Position numbers and translations under genes: made by a program
From: Adineta vaga
Taxonomy: Eukaryota; Rotifera
Direction: 5' to 3'
NCBI GenBank assembly: GCA_021613535.1
Contig: CP075493.1
Coordinates: 14,446,001 to 14,510,000, forward strand
Length of the DNA stretch: 64,000 bases
The notes under the pieces: model-generated
What the model saw: only the letters and a program-made list of their open reading frames with translations
Databases searched by the model: none
What the model was told of the DNA's origin: nothing
Part shown: positions 11,396 to 22,703 of the stretch, piece by piece
How positions within the stretch are numbered: the stretch's first letter is position 1
Layout: each line of letters starts with the position of its first letter

Positions 11396-12135
11396 TAAGA
11401 TCAATTGATGATTCAAAAAGCGAATTTTCGTTGATATCAATTAACAATCCATTAATAAATTGATCAGTATTGGTATAACTATTAACATCATCATAATCAT
11501 TATTAAATAACTCAGCATATTCACCACTAATAATATCATTGTTGTCAAATTATCTTCTTAGTTGTTTAATAATCCATCATATTTTTTTCTCATCGTGCGA
11601 AGAATAATTAGCTTGAGATGTGCAATATGGTTTGATTTGAGGTAAATATAATTTTTCATCTTCTTGTGTAGCAATTAGCTTCTTTGTCTGAGCTGAGCGT
11701 TGAATTTGTACCAACATTTTTTCTCTTGTTTTGACTTTGACCAAATAGACTATCGTTATGTATGTAAAAATCCATCTAAAGTACAGAAAACGCATTTATG
11801 CTATGAAAATATTTAAAAAAAATTACTAAATAATTCATTTAACTCACATATATATATATATATAGTATTAATTCTTTCTTTGATCAATAGTCAGTGATTA
11901 AAATAGTTTAAAAAAATTTATTTAGTTTTAGGATTAAATATTTATTTTAGAAATTCAGTTTTGATATTTCTGTAAAATATAGTCTCGTATTCAATATAAT
12001 GTATGTTTATTTTCTTGTCATGATATAGATGTCGGTATAATAAATGTCTACGCAGTAATTACTGCAATAATATAATAACTATACTCTTCCCCATGATTTA
12101 TGCAAATTCGTATTAATATAGAAATTTAAAACATT
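11396..12135. other. Gene-free AT-rich stretch
   Basis: Only short AT-rich frames and a (TA)n tract near 11852. I see no supported gene, RNA or element end here. Confidence 0.4.
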
Positions 12136-12139
12136 TTTT

Positions 12140-12470
12140 GGATAAAAGGCTTGGTATTCTAATCTATCGACGGAATACGATATGCGTTAACGGCGGAAAA
12201 CGACAGCCCTTACGACTACTGTTTCCCAATGAGACGGAATAAGATATAATAACGTCGAAAAACGATAGCCTTTACGACTGCCGTTTACGATGAAATGGAA
12301 TCGACTAAAGGAAATGGCTGTCGTTTTCTAAAGTTTTCAAGCCATTTTCCGACACACCGTAAACGATGGCCTTAAGGTGACCGTTTTGAATCGTTTTTCA
12401 CTATTTAAGGCAGTTTACGACGCCGTATTCTTTCACCTGGGCTCCTACGAATTTTTTGTCAACCCTAAGT
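12140..12470. repeat. Foldback repeat cluster, possible MITE of unknown family
   Basis: The motif GAAAAACGATAGCCTTTACGA recurs in diverged form: direct copies near 12196 and 12257, and inverted copies near 12317 and 12361. Outer parts with GGAATACGAT at the left and GCCGTATTCTTTCACCTGGG at the right form an imperfect inverted repeat. A diverged copy of the right terminus, CCGTATCGTTCGACCTGGG, occurs at about 13135-13153. No open frame. Confidence 0.5.
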
Positions 12471-13164
12471 ATGCATATTTTTTTTAATTTAGTTTTGATA
12501 ACAGCTGGCTTAATACGAATAGATATTGATGATGCGAATGATGATTTTGAAGAAAAATTTAAATAGTTATACAATCGAATACGTGTGATGATTAGTAATC
12601 CGCCATCTTTACAAAATATACACGAGACAAATTCAAGAAAATCTACATCAATGTCTCATGTATTGAGCATTTATTATGATGAAAAGAATGAAAAATGTAA
12701 ATACATTCATTCGAGATTTTCTATAGAAATTTATGACATATTCTTTTCGTATTAAAAACTCCTAAGAATTCCAAATGTAAATTTTGATTGCATAGCAGCT
12801 TCTCAAGATTTGAACGAGTCTGTAACATCAAATAATATTTTGGATGTATTCAGAGAAGAAGAAGTTGATAATTCATCGAGTGATTATAGTGAATATGAAT
12901 CATGACCGAAGACAACATCAGATTTATTTCATGATGATATATTCATATGGAATTCATCAAATAGTTCTGATTAAGATAAATCAGATGATTGAGAATTGCG
13001 ATTTATAGAATTTTTTTCAATAATTATTTGTTCTATTTTGATTCTTTTTTCGTTATAAAAGAAACATCTTCGTCTACATCTTGGATTATAGTCAGTATAC
13101 GGCCCATTTTTATGCCATAATTAGGCGTATACGGACCGTATCGTTCGACCTGGGATTCAATCAC

Positions 13165-13608
13165 ATGAAAGAGAATTATTCCACAGTCACACCGATACCG
13201 ATCATTGATCATTTAAATGTTGATGATTTAAAGAATTTTCTTCAAGTTATCGAATATTCAAATCTTTCAATGAATTTATATGCAAATAATTCAGATGAAG
13301 ATTGTGGATCAGAAATTATATCAGATTTAAGTATTATATTGGATCGGAATACAACACCACCATTCTTTTGTATGGTTCAATATTATGGAGCTGAAAATGA
13401 ACTTGATGGTGAGACGCGAAATTTCGAACCACAATTAATGTTCATCTATGATTTCGATAAAAAATGGTGGGATATAATCGACAATCGATCATCAGATTTC
13501 CAGTCAAGCCATATAAGCAAGATGTTGAATCAATTTAATCCATCGACTGGAAATCTACAGCAATTAAAAGATCAAATTATGAATTGTTTGCGATCGATTG
13601 AAGATTAA
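13165..13608 (+). CDS. Hypothetical protein (about 147 aa)
   Basis: The frame is open from before 13081, but the first ATG is at 13165 (MKENYSTVTPIPIIDHLN). I do not recognise the family. The product is acidic and mixed in composition, without a signal peptide or membrane segment, and carries the block PQLMFIYDFDKKWWDIIDNR near the middle. The DNA just before the ATG resembles a foldback-repeat terminus (about 13092-13153), so the original 5' end may have been replaced by the repeat. The stretch 12500-12960 contains short fragments of similar Glu/Asp/Ser-rich coding flavour broken by stops, which could be decayed 5' exons. Confidence 0.4.
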   Translation: MKENYSTVTPIPIIDHLNVDDLKNFLQVIEYSNLSMNLYANNSDEDCGSEIISDLSIILDRNTTPPFFCMVQYYGAENELDGETRNFEPQLMFIYDFDKKWWDIIDNRSSDFQSSHISKMLNQFNPSTGNLQQLKDQIMNCLRSIED

Positions 13609-14591
13609 ATTTTTATTGAGCATTATTTTCTTTACTCTTTTCTCCCATATTTTATTGATGCGTTGTAACTTTATTTGTTTTTTTTCTATTGTTCAACGGT
13701 ATGTTCTTTTCTTTCTTATTTCTTTTCTTTTAATACATGTCACATATGTATAGATCTTTTCAATCCTCTCTTTCTAATGTATATTGTGCCAACATACTAT
13801 ATGTTTGGCATGCACAGTATAACGTTTCGATTTTTGGAGAAGATATAGACATCTTTTCTTATTCACAGATTTATTTGTCCTCATCTTTAGTTTAGCCTTA
13901 TAGGTCCTAATGCGTATAACTAAAGAATCATTCAAGCATTGCAAATTGATCTGACCCCTGGAGTAGTACTAGATCAGAACAGTATTACGTAAGAAGTCAT
14001 CATTATTTGCAAGATTACATTTTCAATCAAAAGTGCATCCCAACTGAGATGTCAATCTATCTATTTCTTATGTTCAATCTTGACGTTATATCTCCATTAA
14101 TGAATTATAAGATAGAATAGAGAGAAAGGGTGCGATAGAGAAAAAGATAAAAGAAATGAATAGTTAGTTGTTAGTAAGTGGAACTGAAGAACATTCACAA
14201 GAAGAATTATCTAGTAGAGTTACATCATGACGTGCAACACCAGAACAAAATCGCACCAGTGTACCTCATAATTACTACATTAGTATTCGTTTATTCATAC
14301 AGGGTTTGCCATAACGATAGATCCCCCTTTATCATGTTGAAGAAAATTTAGTTTGCGTTTTCAGAAGACGTCTTTTTTCCAGTATGTATATTTGCTAGAT
14401 AGACAAATATATGCACTATACGCATATATTCCACCATCTGTTGTGAACCCACTATTGTGATTGGTGAAACCGAGTTGAATGATGAAGAAATCGACGGATA
14501 TAAATTTGATTCTTTCGATTAAGTATTTCGTAATTAATTTCATTAGAAAAAACAACGCTTGACTAATCGAGCACTGACCATCAAAAGCAAC
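13609..14591. other. Gene-free stretch next to the Tc1-like remnant
   Basis: Polypyrimidine-rich DNA, no supported gene. The segment 14380-14570 on the minus strand may hold heavily decayed downstream sequence of the Tc1-like transposase, but with stops and no clear catalytic motif. Confidence 0.3.
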
Positions 14592-14905
14592 TTAGATGTT
14601 CGTAACACGATCTATGTCGATGTATGATGCCATATTAAATTCTTGAAGAATACGACTCATTGTTGATTGACTAACAGATAAATTTAAACTCGTAAAGAAT
14701 ATCGAACAAGATCAGTTAATGAGCGTGTATGATCTAGTAGTTGTTGGAGTTTAATTAATCGTCGTTCAGGTTTTGTGTCAATTGTATGAAATTCATCAAA
14801 TTTACGAATTATTCGACGAATAGAACGTCGAGAAATGTGTAATCGGCAAGATATTTCGTGTTGAGAAATTCCTATATCACGTATAAGGATTATATTCTTT
14901 TTCAC
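14592..14905 (-). pseudogene. Tc1-like transposase fragment (helix-turn-helix region)
   Basis: Residues ISQHEISCRLHISRRSIRRI followed by IRKFDEFHTIDTKPERR are typical of the paired-type DNA-binding domain of Tc1/mariner transposases. After VRYSLRV the frame stops, but another frame continues with LNLSVSQSTMSRILQEFNM, the second HTH, ending at 14592. The fragment is frameshifted and lacks the DDE catalytic domain. No terminal repeats or TA target duplication were identified. Confidence 0.65.
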
Positions 14906-15815
14906 ATCTATATGAATGGACTTTCCACTTTCTCCAACTCAACTTGATATGGCTATGTCCTACAACAATATCGGTTTAGTATACGAGAAAATGCATGACT
15001 ATTTCAAAAACATATTCATTTTATAAACATGCTCTAGACGTTGGACAATAATCGCTATCTATACAGAGCATCATAGTCTTCAAAACTACAGAAATAATCT
15101 CGAACGTTTAGAAACAAAATTATGATTTATATTTATTTAAAATGTAGATGTAGATGAAATTGAATAGTTGAACAATCACATATTGATTTTATACGAATAT
15201 TTCTGCTTCATTAAATAATAGATATTTCAGAAGTAATACATTATTCTAAATTTTAGCTCAGACTTCTCTTATATGAGAAGTAATTCAATACATAATTTTT
15301 CGTGTTGTTTCATTCTTTGAAAATAAATCAATTAAATAATTAAAGCTATTAATGCAAATTAAATTTTCTTAAAATCCTTTAGATCTTTGAATAAATTGAT
15401 CATTAAGATCATCTTGAGTCAATGGTTTCCAGTTAATTTTTTGTTAAATTATTCTTGTGAAATATTCGATCAATAACATGAGATATGCTCGATTTGGATG
15501 ATGATATATAAAATAAATCAAACATATGTCGAAGAAATTCTTTCATTTCATCACATAAAAGATATTTTACAAGAGAAAAAAATATATGACAGATGTTTTT
15601 CAATGATTTATATATATATATATATCAGAAAAAAGAATGTTCGAAATGAAATTGTCCCAACAATTGACTTCGAGTAATTAGATAATGTGATTTATTTGTT
15701 CATTTTTATTCAACAATCAGTTCAAATAAATGACATAGAATTTGTTGTCAATAGTTCTTGAGTCATATTGACCTTTTCTTTTTTTATTTTTTTAAATAGG
15801 ACTATAAAAGTATAT
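14906..15815. other. Gene-free AT-rich stretch
   Basis: Contains a (TA)n tract at about 15609-15624 and no supported gene. Confidence 0.4.
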
Positions 15816-16740
15816 TTAGGAAATAGTTAGAGATAATTGCTTTGAACAAAAATTAGAATTATGGTCAGGAGAAATGATGTGATCTGATTTTCTAAAAATA
15901 AAGAAAAAAGTGAGAGAAGAAAGTGGTGAAAAAAAACGTTTACTTTGAGAATTATTCGAAGGAATCAATGTTCGAGTTGCATTAAGACATTTGTTACGAT
16001 TTGAATTACAATTATCTTGAGTACAAAAACAGATTTGTTGAGAGACTTCCTTCAACAGAACCTCTTGTTTCATTTATAAGGCGATAAAATTAAGAGGAAC
16101 TTTCATTGTAGGAAAGTCGAACTCGAAAAGAATCTTGTAAATCATAAATAAGTTTGAGTTCATTGATTATAAGTGAGCAATAATCATGTTCAGATAATGC
16201 TACTGATAGAATATGATTACTTTCAAGAACAGTTGCACATAAAGCTGCACTTGTATTCATATATTCATCACAGTTTGCTACATTCATTTAAGGATCATTC
16301 GGATTAATACAATGATAACTTGTTAGCATTGAATCTCGTGAAAATATCTTTGAATTCACACATAAAACTGATGTTTTCAATTGAGGAAGTATAATGATGG
16401 TAAATTCGATGGTGCTGTATTTTATTCATTTTCATTATGAACAGATGATCGACATGTTTCATATGGAAGTGGTGAACACACACCATAACCAATATCAATT
16501 CCATCAGAAAAACTCTTATATGTACTTGTTACTTGAATACAATCACGAAGAATGGTTGCATTTGTACTATTATTAAAATATTGATAAACACAATATTCAC
16601 AGTTTGTTGCATTGAAATCATCGTAGTGACATGTTAAATTTAAGCGATTCTCTGTTTGATTTCTGATCATAAACTGATTGATATTCATAAATCCTTCACT
16701 TTTATTGTGATTAAGAAGAAGAAGAAAACTTTGATTTACA
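15816..16740 (-). pseudogene. Cys-rich secreted-type protein, decayed or unresolved multi-exon gene
   Basis: Three coding-like blocks read leftwards. Block 1 (about 16740-16422) has LTCHYDDFNATNCEYCVYQY and GVCSPLPYETC with several N-glycosylation sites. Block 2 (16390-16090) has TSYHCINPNDP, a TAA, then NVANCDEYMNTSAALCATVL. Block 3 (16073-15960) has QQICFCTQDNCNSNRNKC. The CxxC spacing and the final C-x-C-x4-C-N pattern recall Ly6/uPAR-like or related small disulphide-rich ectodomains, but no full domain could be assembled. Block 2 is interrupted in frame just before 16287, and the blocks lie in different frames without convincing splice sites. Confidence 0.35.
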
Positions 16741-16998
16741 CAGATTTTTATTGAGACATATAAATATTTTAAATGCAGTTAATTATAGCAATCATCTTTT
16801 ATTTTCAAAGATAATCATATTCACACGCAATGACAACAAAAGGTATCGATCACTTTGACACAAAGAAAAAGAACCCACTTTTATAGACCTTGGCAGACAT
16901 CTATATTACTATTTTCTATTCAACGACGTGATTCGCTATCATATAAACTTCGTTTATTTTTTCTTTTCTTTAATCAATCATCGATTGAAATTGAAATC

Positions 16999-17445
16999 AT
17001 GTCTACCTCATTACGTCCATTTGTTGGTATTGGTATTATTGTTGTTTATCCTAATCGTTATCCTAATTGCGTACTTGTTTCCCAACGTTTAACAAGTCAT
17101 GGAAAAGGTGGATATCAATTACCTGGTGGTCATTTAGAATATGGTGAATCATTTGAAGAATGTGCACAAAGAGAACTGCAAGAAGAAACAAATCTTTCGT
17201 GTTCCTCATTTAAATTAGTTCATGTAACAAATACAATTTTTTCACAAGAAGATGGACAATCGAAACATTATGTGACACTTTTTATGAGAACATCAGTTGA
17301 TGATGATTCAGCATTAAAATGTATGGAACCACATAAAAATTCTGAATGGACTTGGACAAAATGGACGGATTTAAAAACAATGAAACTATTTGCACCACTT
17401 GAACAAGCTGTTAATGATGCTAATTTTAATCCATTTGATGGATAG
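16999..17445 (+). CDS. NUDT15-like Nudix hydrolase
   Basis: A 148-aa single-exon protein. The Nudix box begins GGHLEYGESFEECAQREL and continues QEETNLS, with the glycine of the consensus replaced by Asn. Around it are FVGIGIIVVYPNRYP, KGGYQLPGG, a KHYVTLFMRT strand and EWTWTKWTDL, the order seen in MTH2/NUDT15 proteins, which hydrolyse oxidised and modified nucleoside triphosphates. Length matches the family (about 160 aa). The frame is open upstream to 16855, but the first ATG is at 16999, directly before the conserved N-terminal strand, so that start is chosen. Expected location is cytosol. Substrate specificity cannot be read from the sequence. Confidence 0.85.
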   Translation: MSTSLRPFVGIGIIVVYPNRYPNCVLVSQRLTSHGKGGYQLPGGHLEYGESFEECAQRELQEETNLSCSSFKLVHVTNTIFSQEDGQSKHYVTLFMRTSVDDDSALKCMEPHKNSEWTWTKWTDLKTMKLFAPLEQAVNDANFNPFDG

Positions 17446-17502
17446 TTTTTTTTCTCTCACTTCCAATTCAAAAATTCTTTTGAAATAAACTTTATTTTTT
17501 TA

Positions 17503-18975
17503 GAATTAATCGTTACACGAGTATTGTCTATTCTTGTAGAAATGATGAATTCGATTTGCATCGTGAACAATTAATTTTGTTGATTGATCTACTTAGAAAA
17601 AACCACAAACTCGAAGATTATTCGTAATTTGAATTTGAGATGTAGTAGGATTGACAACGAAATTCCATGCTATAGCAAGTCTTTCACTATGTCCACAAAG
17701 AACCGATTCAACAGTTTCATCTTGATCTAATGGTCGCGTAACTCAACTTGAATTATATTAATGGCCATGCTCATTCAGTTAATCTTTTGCAATTTTTTCA
17801 ACTTCATCATAGATTTCTTTCGATTGAGGATGAGATGAATCATTAGTTCGAAACATCTATTTATTCAAAATGAATGATATAGAATTCTCAATAGAATTAC
17901 TTATATATATTTAACCATTCAATTTAGTATAAGAAATACCACTTGGTTTTTTTGAAACCAATTTGATTTAATCTTTTTTTTATTTTTAATGATTTATCCA
18001 TTTGACCTGCAGATGCATAAACATTAGCAAGAAGAAACGATGCTGCAACAACTCGATCTTTAAGTTGAGGAAAATGTTTTTGAAGATGATTGAACGTTTT
18101 TTCTGCTAAATTAGAATTTTTCAGATTTCGAGCACCAGATAACAATGCCACTAGAAACAAAACAGTTAGTCTAATCAAGAAATTAAAAGAAATATTTACT
18201 AAGCATTCTTGGTGACGATGAATGATTTGATTCATAAATATCGATAATCTATTCAGCTTCTATAAAAAGAGATGAACGACTAAAACAATCGACCTAAAAT
18301 TCAATGAAATAAATATCACAAATACAGTTTTCTTTTGATTGACCATCGTTGTACAAATATTTTCTGTCGGATTTCTTATCTTCGAAAATATCTTTTGAGC
18401 TTCTTCCACCAATCCTGAATGTGAACATGCATTTGAAACACAAACATACGTTTCTTCAAGAGTTAATTTCGATGGCATTTGATGAATCATTACATTTGAT
18501 AAAGACATTGAAAACAGTTGTTAATATATATCGATCAATTTGATAATGACATGGAAGATTTGAAAAGACTTTCTTAACTAAATTTAATGTTTCTCTATTT
18601 CCAATTTGTGCACATGTATGAAACAATAACGAAACATTTTTTGGACTAGGATTTGACATTTGAAAGGAAATATCAATTGCTTTGTGTTCCTGATTATTTT
18701 AGATGTAACCTTGCATCATGGCATCGTAAATACCAACTGTTTTATTTTTCAATTTTTGAAAACTTTTCTCAGCATTTTTTATGTCTTTTGATTGAACTAA
18801 ATATATGATATGCAATTAGGTATCGAATTAGAAATGACGTATTGTTTTTTTCTATTAAAGATGAGTGTCATTGATGAAGATTAAAACCAGCTTGAAAATC
18901 TCTCATATTCATAAAATAATTCTAAAGCTTTTTGAAATTGTTTCATATCATTAAGTTTTTTCAGACACCGAATAA
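17503..18975 (-). pseudogene. Plant-type DYW-class PPR protein, heavily decayed
   Basis: Reading leftwards: LNDMKQFQKALELFYEYE (about 18950); a PPR with YDAMMQGYI (about 18740); LFHTCAQIGNRETLN; ETYVCVSNACSHSGLVEEAQ; TTMV-DCFSRSSLFIEAE; then the E motif ALLSGARNLKNSNLAEKTF and LANVYASAGQMDKSLKIKKR; then PSGISYTKLNG; and finally a DYW-type deaminase with HPQSKEIYDEVEK, HSERLAIAWNFVV, NNLRVCGFF and VHDANRIHHFYKNRQYSC. The HSE of the deaminase HxE motif is kept. The following CxxCH is damaged, and the terminal DYW reads D-stop-F. Damage: in-frame stops in GYI*NN, IEAE*II, AKD*LNEHGH* and the DYW domain; frameshifts near 18490 and at T7 17947-17953. Family members edit organellar RNA in plants; DYW-type genes are also known in rotifers. 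Confidence 0.75.
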
Positions 18976-19857
18976 ACTTTTAAACAAGTGACCTAAGCCA
19001 ATAAAATTATAATAAGATATGCAAAAAGATGTCACTCGACAACGTAACTATCAATACGCGAACGAAAACTCATATAATATTCTTATATGATGTTTTATTT
19101 TGTTTATTTATCTGAAAGATTCAATATCTGCATTTAAGTAAAGCAATTATTCATCTTTAAATTACAAATTGTTAGTTAGATTTATCTTCATTAGACTTCA
19201 TGGTCTAACTCGAAAAATGATAAAAATAAGAGAATTTTATTCCTGAAAATACATTGACGTCATTCATATATTCGTTGGATTCAGTTACATTAATATAATG
19301 ATAAACTTGTGTGCGTATAAAGAAATTGAGCCTATTCTTACTCTTTTATATATATTATACTTATGTTGGTGGTTTTTTATTAATTAATTATATCAAAAAG
19401 TAATCGTATAGTAAATCACATGTAATACAATATTCTTATTCTTTTGTCCGCACTTCGTACTTTCTTCCGATACTTTGCCCTCAAGCACTTTATCTTGCCG
19501 TCATTGTTCTGTACTTCTATGCATTTTCATTCTCTCTAATCAATGGGTATATAAGCGTATGTTTTGAATAAGAAAGATGCGGTATACATATAAATTTTAC
19601 TCTCAAGCATAAAATATTTATATTCTTTTTTTTCTGATTTTTCAGATTAACAACGAATAATTGTTTGATATGGTGCAAGTAAAATTTACTCGAAACAAAT
19701 CGACAGATCGGAATTAGAAAATATTCTTCAATCCGATACTTGTCTATTTCCTTCTAGCTTAACATTACAAACACTTCAAAGTTGGTATGATACGAATCCA
19801 ATCAATTTCATTAACTATTATACATACAATCAATCCTCTTCCCAAATACTTCTCGGG
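18976..19857. other. Intergenic stretch before the 19858 gene
   Basis: No independent gene. The part 19680-19857 stays open in the frame of the next gene (SELENILQSDTCLFPSSLTL) but has a TGA further upstream. It may be a 5' exon whose splice acceptor is the TTTTTCAG at about 19645, or degraded coding sequence. Confidence 0.35.
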
Positions 19858-20376
19858 ATGTCAATATCTTTTCCAATGAAAGCAACATTTTGGAAAAAGT
19901 TAATTACAGGAGATCTCAAAGAACATGAAATTACAGATGATATGATATTAGAACAAAATTCTTCATTCTATTCTTTAGACAATGAACAAGAAAATGATGA
20001 ATACGGAATACATATTTGGCATATAAAGAAATTAGAATTGTGGAATAAGTTTTGTTTAACAAATTTCAGAGACAGATTTTGGTCTGATTTACAGTATTCT
20101 GTTTCCGTTTTAAATTCGAAAAGAATGAAATGTATTGGATTTTCGAGTTTATGTGCCACTGATGAAGGAACTCGAGCTATGAAAAAACTCGGATTTGATC
20201 TTCAAGGTTATTATGATTTTATTGTTCAAAATAGAGAAGGAGAAGTTAGGGTTATTCATTCGACAAATTTCAATGAACAGATTTTCAAAAATGAAGATGA
20301 GTGGAAAACAATCTTCAAATGTGGAGTATATACTAAATGTATTGAGGAAAATAATCTGTGTATTCTCAGTGTATGA
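19858..20376 (+). CDS. Hypothetical protein, possible N-acetyltransferase-like C-terminus
   Basis: 172 aa from the ATG at 19858 (MSISFPMKATFWKKLITGDL). The frame continues upstream to about 19690 without an ATG, so the true product may be longer. The segment KCIGFSSLCATDEGTRAMKK followed by LGFDLQGYYDF recalls the end of a GNAT fold, where a conserved helix precedes LGF, but the acetyl-CoA-binding (R/Q)xxGxG loop is not evident. No signal peptide or membrane helix. Function is not assigned. Confidence 0.5.
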   Translation: MSISFPMKATFWKKLITGDLKEHEITDDMILEQNSSFYSLDNEQENDEYGIHIWHIKKLELWNKFCLTNFRDRFWSDLQYSVSVLNSKRMKCIGFSSLCATDEGTRAMKKLGFDLQGYYDFIVQNREGEVRVIHSTNFNEQIFKNEDEWKTIFKCGVYTKCIEENNLCILSV

Positions 20377-20593
20377 AATGAATTGTATCATTTAGAAAGA
20401 ATAAAAGAAAAAAATGCTAAAAAACTAAAAGTATTTACACACATTACTTTTACGATTAGAATTGATGAAGAACAAAAACTTACTTTCATTTTATAAATGA
20501 AGAAAAGATAAGATTTGTTTGAGTATGTTTGCATGCTCTCATATGTAAACGATAAATATACTTTTCGCAGTTTTCAACAAGTCGTGCATCGAA

Positions 20594-22669
20594 ATGTATC
20601 ATTATTTCAATATATCCGTTATAATTATAATCATTAATCTTACAGTAAATTCTTCAACAAATGGAAACTTCACCAAATTAAAATCCATTTCTTATGAACA
20701 CATTGAATCAAAAACGTTATTTCTGAATAGTATATCATCACAACCAGAAGTTTGTTTATCATCGAATAAAAAGGCTCTTTCAATCTACTCAAATATTACT
20801 TTCACATTACTCGTTAAATGTAATTTTGTGAAAGAGAAATCGTTTGAAATCGAAACAAACTTAAACACTTATATATACCAATTAAAAGAAATTGTCCAAC
20901 AACGGACTGGATATCCTCGTGATCAACAACGATTACACTTTGTTTCACATACATATTTTGACTTGCATAAAAACTTACAAGACAACCATAAATTAGGTGA
21001 TTATATAACTATTATGAATAACACATGCCAATATATTTTAAGAGTTTATAAACGAAAAGAAAAGAGAAATTTTATATTTGATTCCATTCCCAATGTAACA
21101 CATTATGAATATGTTCAAATGAGTTCTCATGTTTATCAACCAAATGAACCATTTCTCGATGGTTGGTATGTTAAACAATATAATTTACCAAATAAGAATG
21201 GTTTATCTCTTACTGCTTATATCAATCCTGAACGTCATCAATGTGTCATATCAATTCGAGGAACTGATTTAACTTCAAGTTTTTTCGATAATCCCATCAC
21301 TGATTTACGTTTATTATTTACTAATCAAGCAATAGATACATTCGATTCTGCTCGTCTGTTATTATTTCATGATAAATTTTTACATATTCCACGTAAGAAT
21401 GGCAATCCATATGTGATATCCTTTACAGGACATAGTCTAGGAGCAGCAATTGCTGAAAGTTTTGCTTGTGCTTATAAAGCTTATGCTGTTACATTTGATT
21501 CTCCTGGAACAAAACATATTTTAGAGAATGATCCATCTTGTCGGACGAATATAGAAGTTGGCTACAATCTAACAGAACATATTCACATATATTTGGGTGC
21601 GTATGCTAATTTAATTAATATTGCTAATCCACAATCTGGTCGAGTTATTTATCTTAAACAATTTGGTACTGGCAATGATACAAGACCAGCGAAGTTTTTC
21701 TATATTCAATCTCCAGCAGCTGGTGTTTATATGGCTGCTTGTATATTTGCAAATATTATTGATAAAAACATGTTCAGATTGGGTCTATGGTTTACTATTG
21801 GATATTTTCTCCAGGAATCTTCTATTCTTTATTCTTTGAATGATTTAATCAATCGAAACTTGAATATGTCGGTTACATGGAATTATCTTCTTACTGAATT
21901 ACCATTTATTATTGTGGTTTATCTTCTATGTCAATCAGTTAGTTCATTAGCTGATTCAATAGAATATCATGTGAATCAAATATGGAATTATCTTTCATTA
22001 AAAACCCTACCATTCGTAGGTAAAATCATCATTTTCCTCGAAGAAAAGATGAATCTTAATCGTGTTATTTATCGATTTACATTGTTATATTTGTATCTTC
22101 TTCTATCAATTTTTATAAGTATTGGTATTCCAATTCTTTGTTATTTAAAATGGTTAGTATCAGCTCATTCAATAACTAAATTTATTGATTCATTCAATCC
22201 TGAAAATGGAATACCTTATCGAGGTGAAATGATTGAACCAATGGAATGGCCTACTTTAGTTGATTATCTAACGAAAATAGCTTCGAGACAATTTCTTTTC
22301 TTTATTTTAATCATTCAAAGTATGAAATTAATTGCATTTCATTTAGTTCCTCAATCGTTTCCTCGATGGTTTCGATTCAATTTGATTTTATTCTTATTTG
22401 TGATGTTTTTTAATATTGATTCGATCGAATATTTAATCCTTGTGTTTATTCTATTCCTATTCATGCTTTTCTCAGCAATTCATCATGATGATCAACATTG
22501 TACAAGAAATATTATATGTTCTACATCTGGCCTATTAGTTATGATGCAACTTATGCACGAAAGACATCAGATACAAAGAATATATTGTGAAATAATCAGT
22601 TGTTCAGTAGTATTACTAATAACATTTCTCAAAAATCTCGATTATTTTAAAAGAATATTTTGTTTATAA
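20594..22669 (+). CDS. Ubiquitin-like + class-3-type lipase + multi-TM protein (691 aa)
   Basis: An N-terminal hydrophobic signal (FNISVIIIIINLTV) is followed by a ubiquitin-like module at about residues 72-152 (EIETNLNTYIYQLKEIVQQR...QQRLHF). Next is an alpha/beta-hydrolase: ISIRGTDL, TDLRLLF, then the nucleophile elbow TGHSLGAAIAE with Ser about residue 281. This resembles class-3 lipase/Mbeg1-like domains with the canonical GxSxG. VTFDSPG follows, with a probable His further on, not fixed here. From about residue 385 there are several strongly hydrophobic helices (for example YLYLLLSIFISIGIPILCYL and LILVFILFLFMLFSAI). It is uninterrupted in a single exon. Membrane lipid hydrolysis is inferred from the fold; the combination of modules is unusual. 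Confidence 0.7.
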   Translation: MYHYFNISVIIIIINLTVNSSTNGNFTKLKSISYEHIESKTLFLNSISSQPEVCLSSNKKALSIYSNITFTLLVKCNFVKEKSFEIETNLNTYIYQLKEIVQQRTGYPRDQQRLHFVSHTYFDLHKNLQDNHKLGDYITIMNNTCQYILRVYKRKEKRNFIFDSIPNVTHYEYVQMSSHVYQPNEPFLDGWYVKQYNLPNKNGLSLTAYINPERHQCVISIRGTDLTSSFFDNPITDLRLLFTNQAIDTFDSARLLLFHDKFLHIPRKNGNPYVISFTGHSLGAAIAESFACAYKAYAVTFDSPGTKHILENDPSCRTNIEVGYNLTEHIHIYLGAYANLINIANPQSGRVIYLKQFGTGNDTRPAKFFYIQSPAAGVYMAACIFANIIDKNMFRLGLWFTIGYFLQESSILYSLNDLINRNLNMSVTWNYLLTELPFIIVVYLLCQSVSSLADSIEYHVNQIWNYLSLKTLPFVGKIIIFLEEKMNLNRVIYRFTLLYLYLLLSIFISIGIPILCYLKWLVSAHSITKFIDSFNPENGIPYRGEMIEPMEWPTLVDYLTKIASRQFLFFILIIQSMKLIAFHLVPQSFPRWFRFNLILFLFVMFFNIDSIEYLILVFILFLFMLFSAIHHDDQHCTRNIICSTSGLLVMMQLMHERHQIQRIYCEIISCSVVLLITFLKNLDYFKRIFCL

Positions 22670-22703
22670 GTATGATGAAAGATGTAGATACACACAGAAA
22701 TCG

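Noticed and set aside
20149-20391. Minus-strand frame opposite the 19858 gene
   Set aside because: Antisense overlap without motif; the plus-strand frame is longer and has the better coding character.
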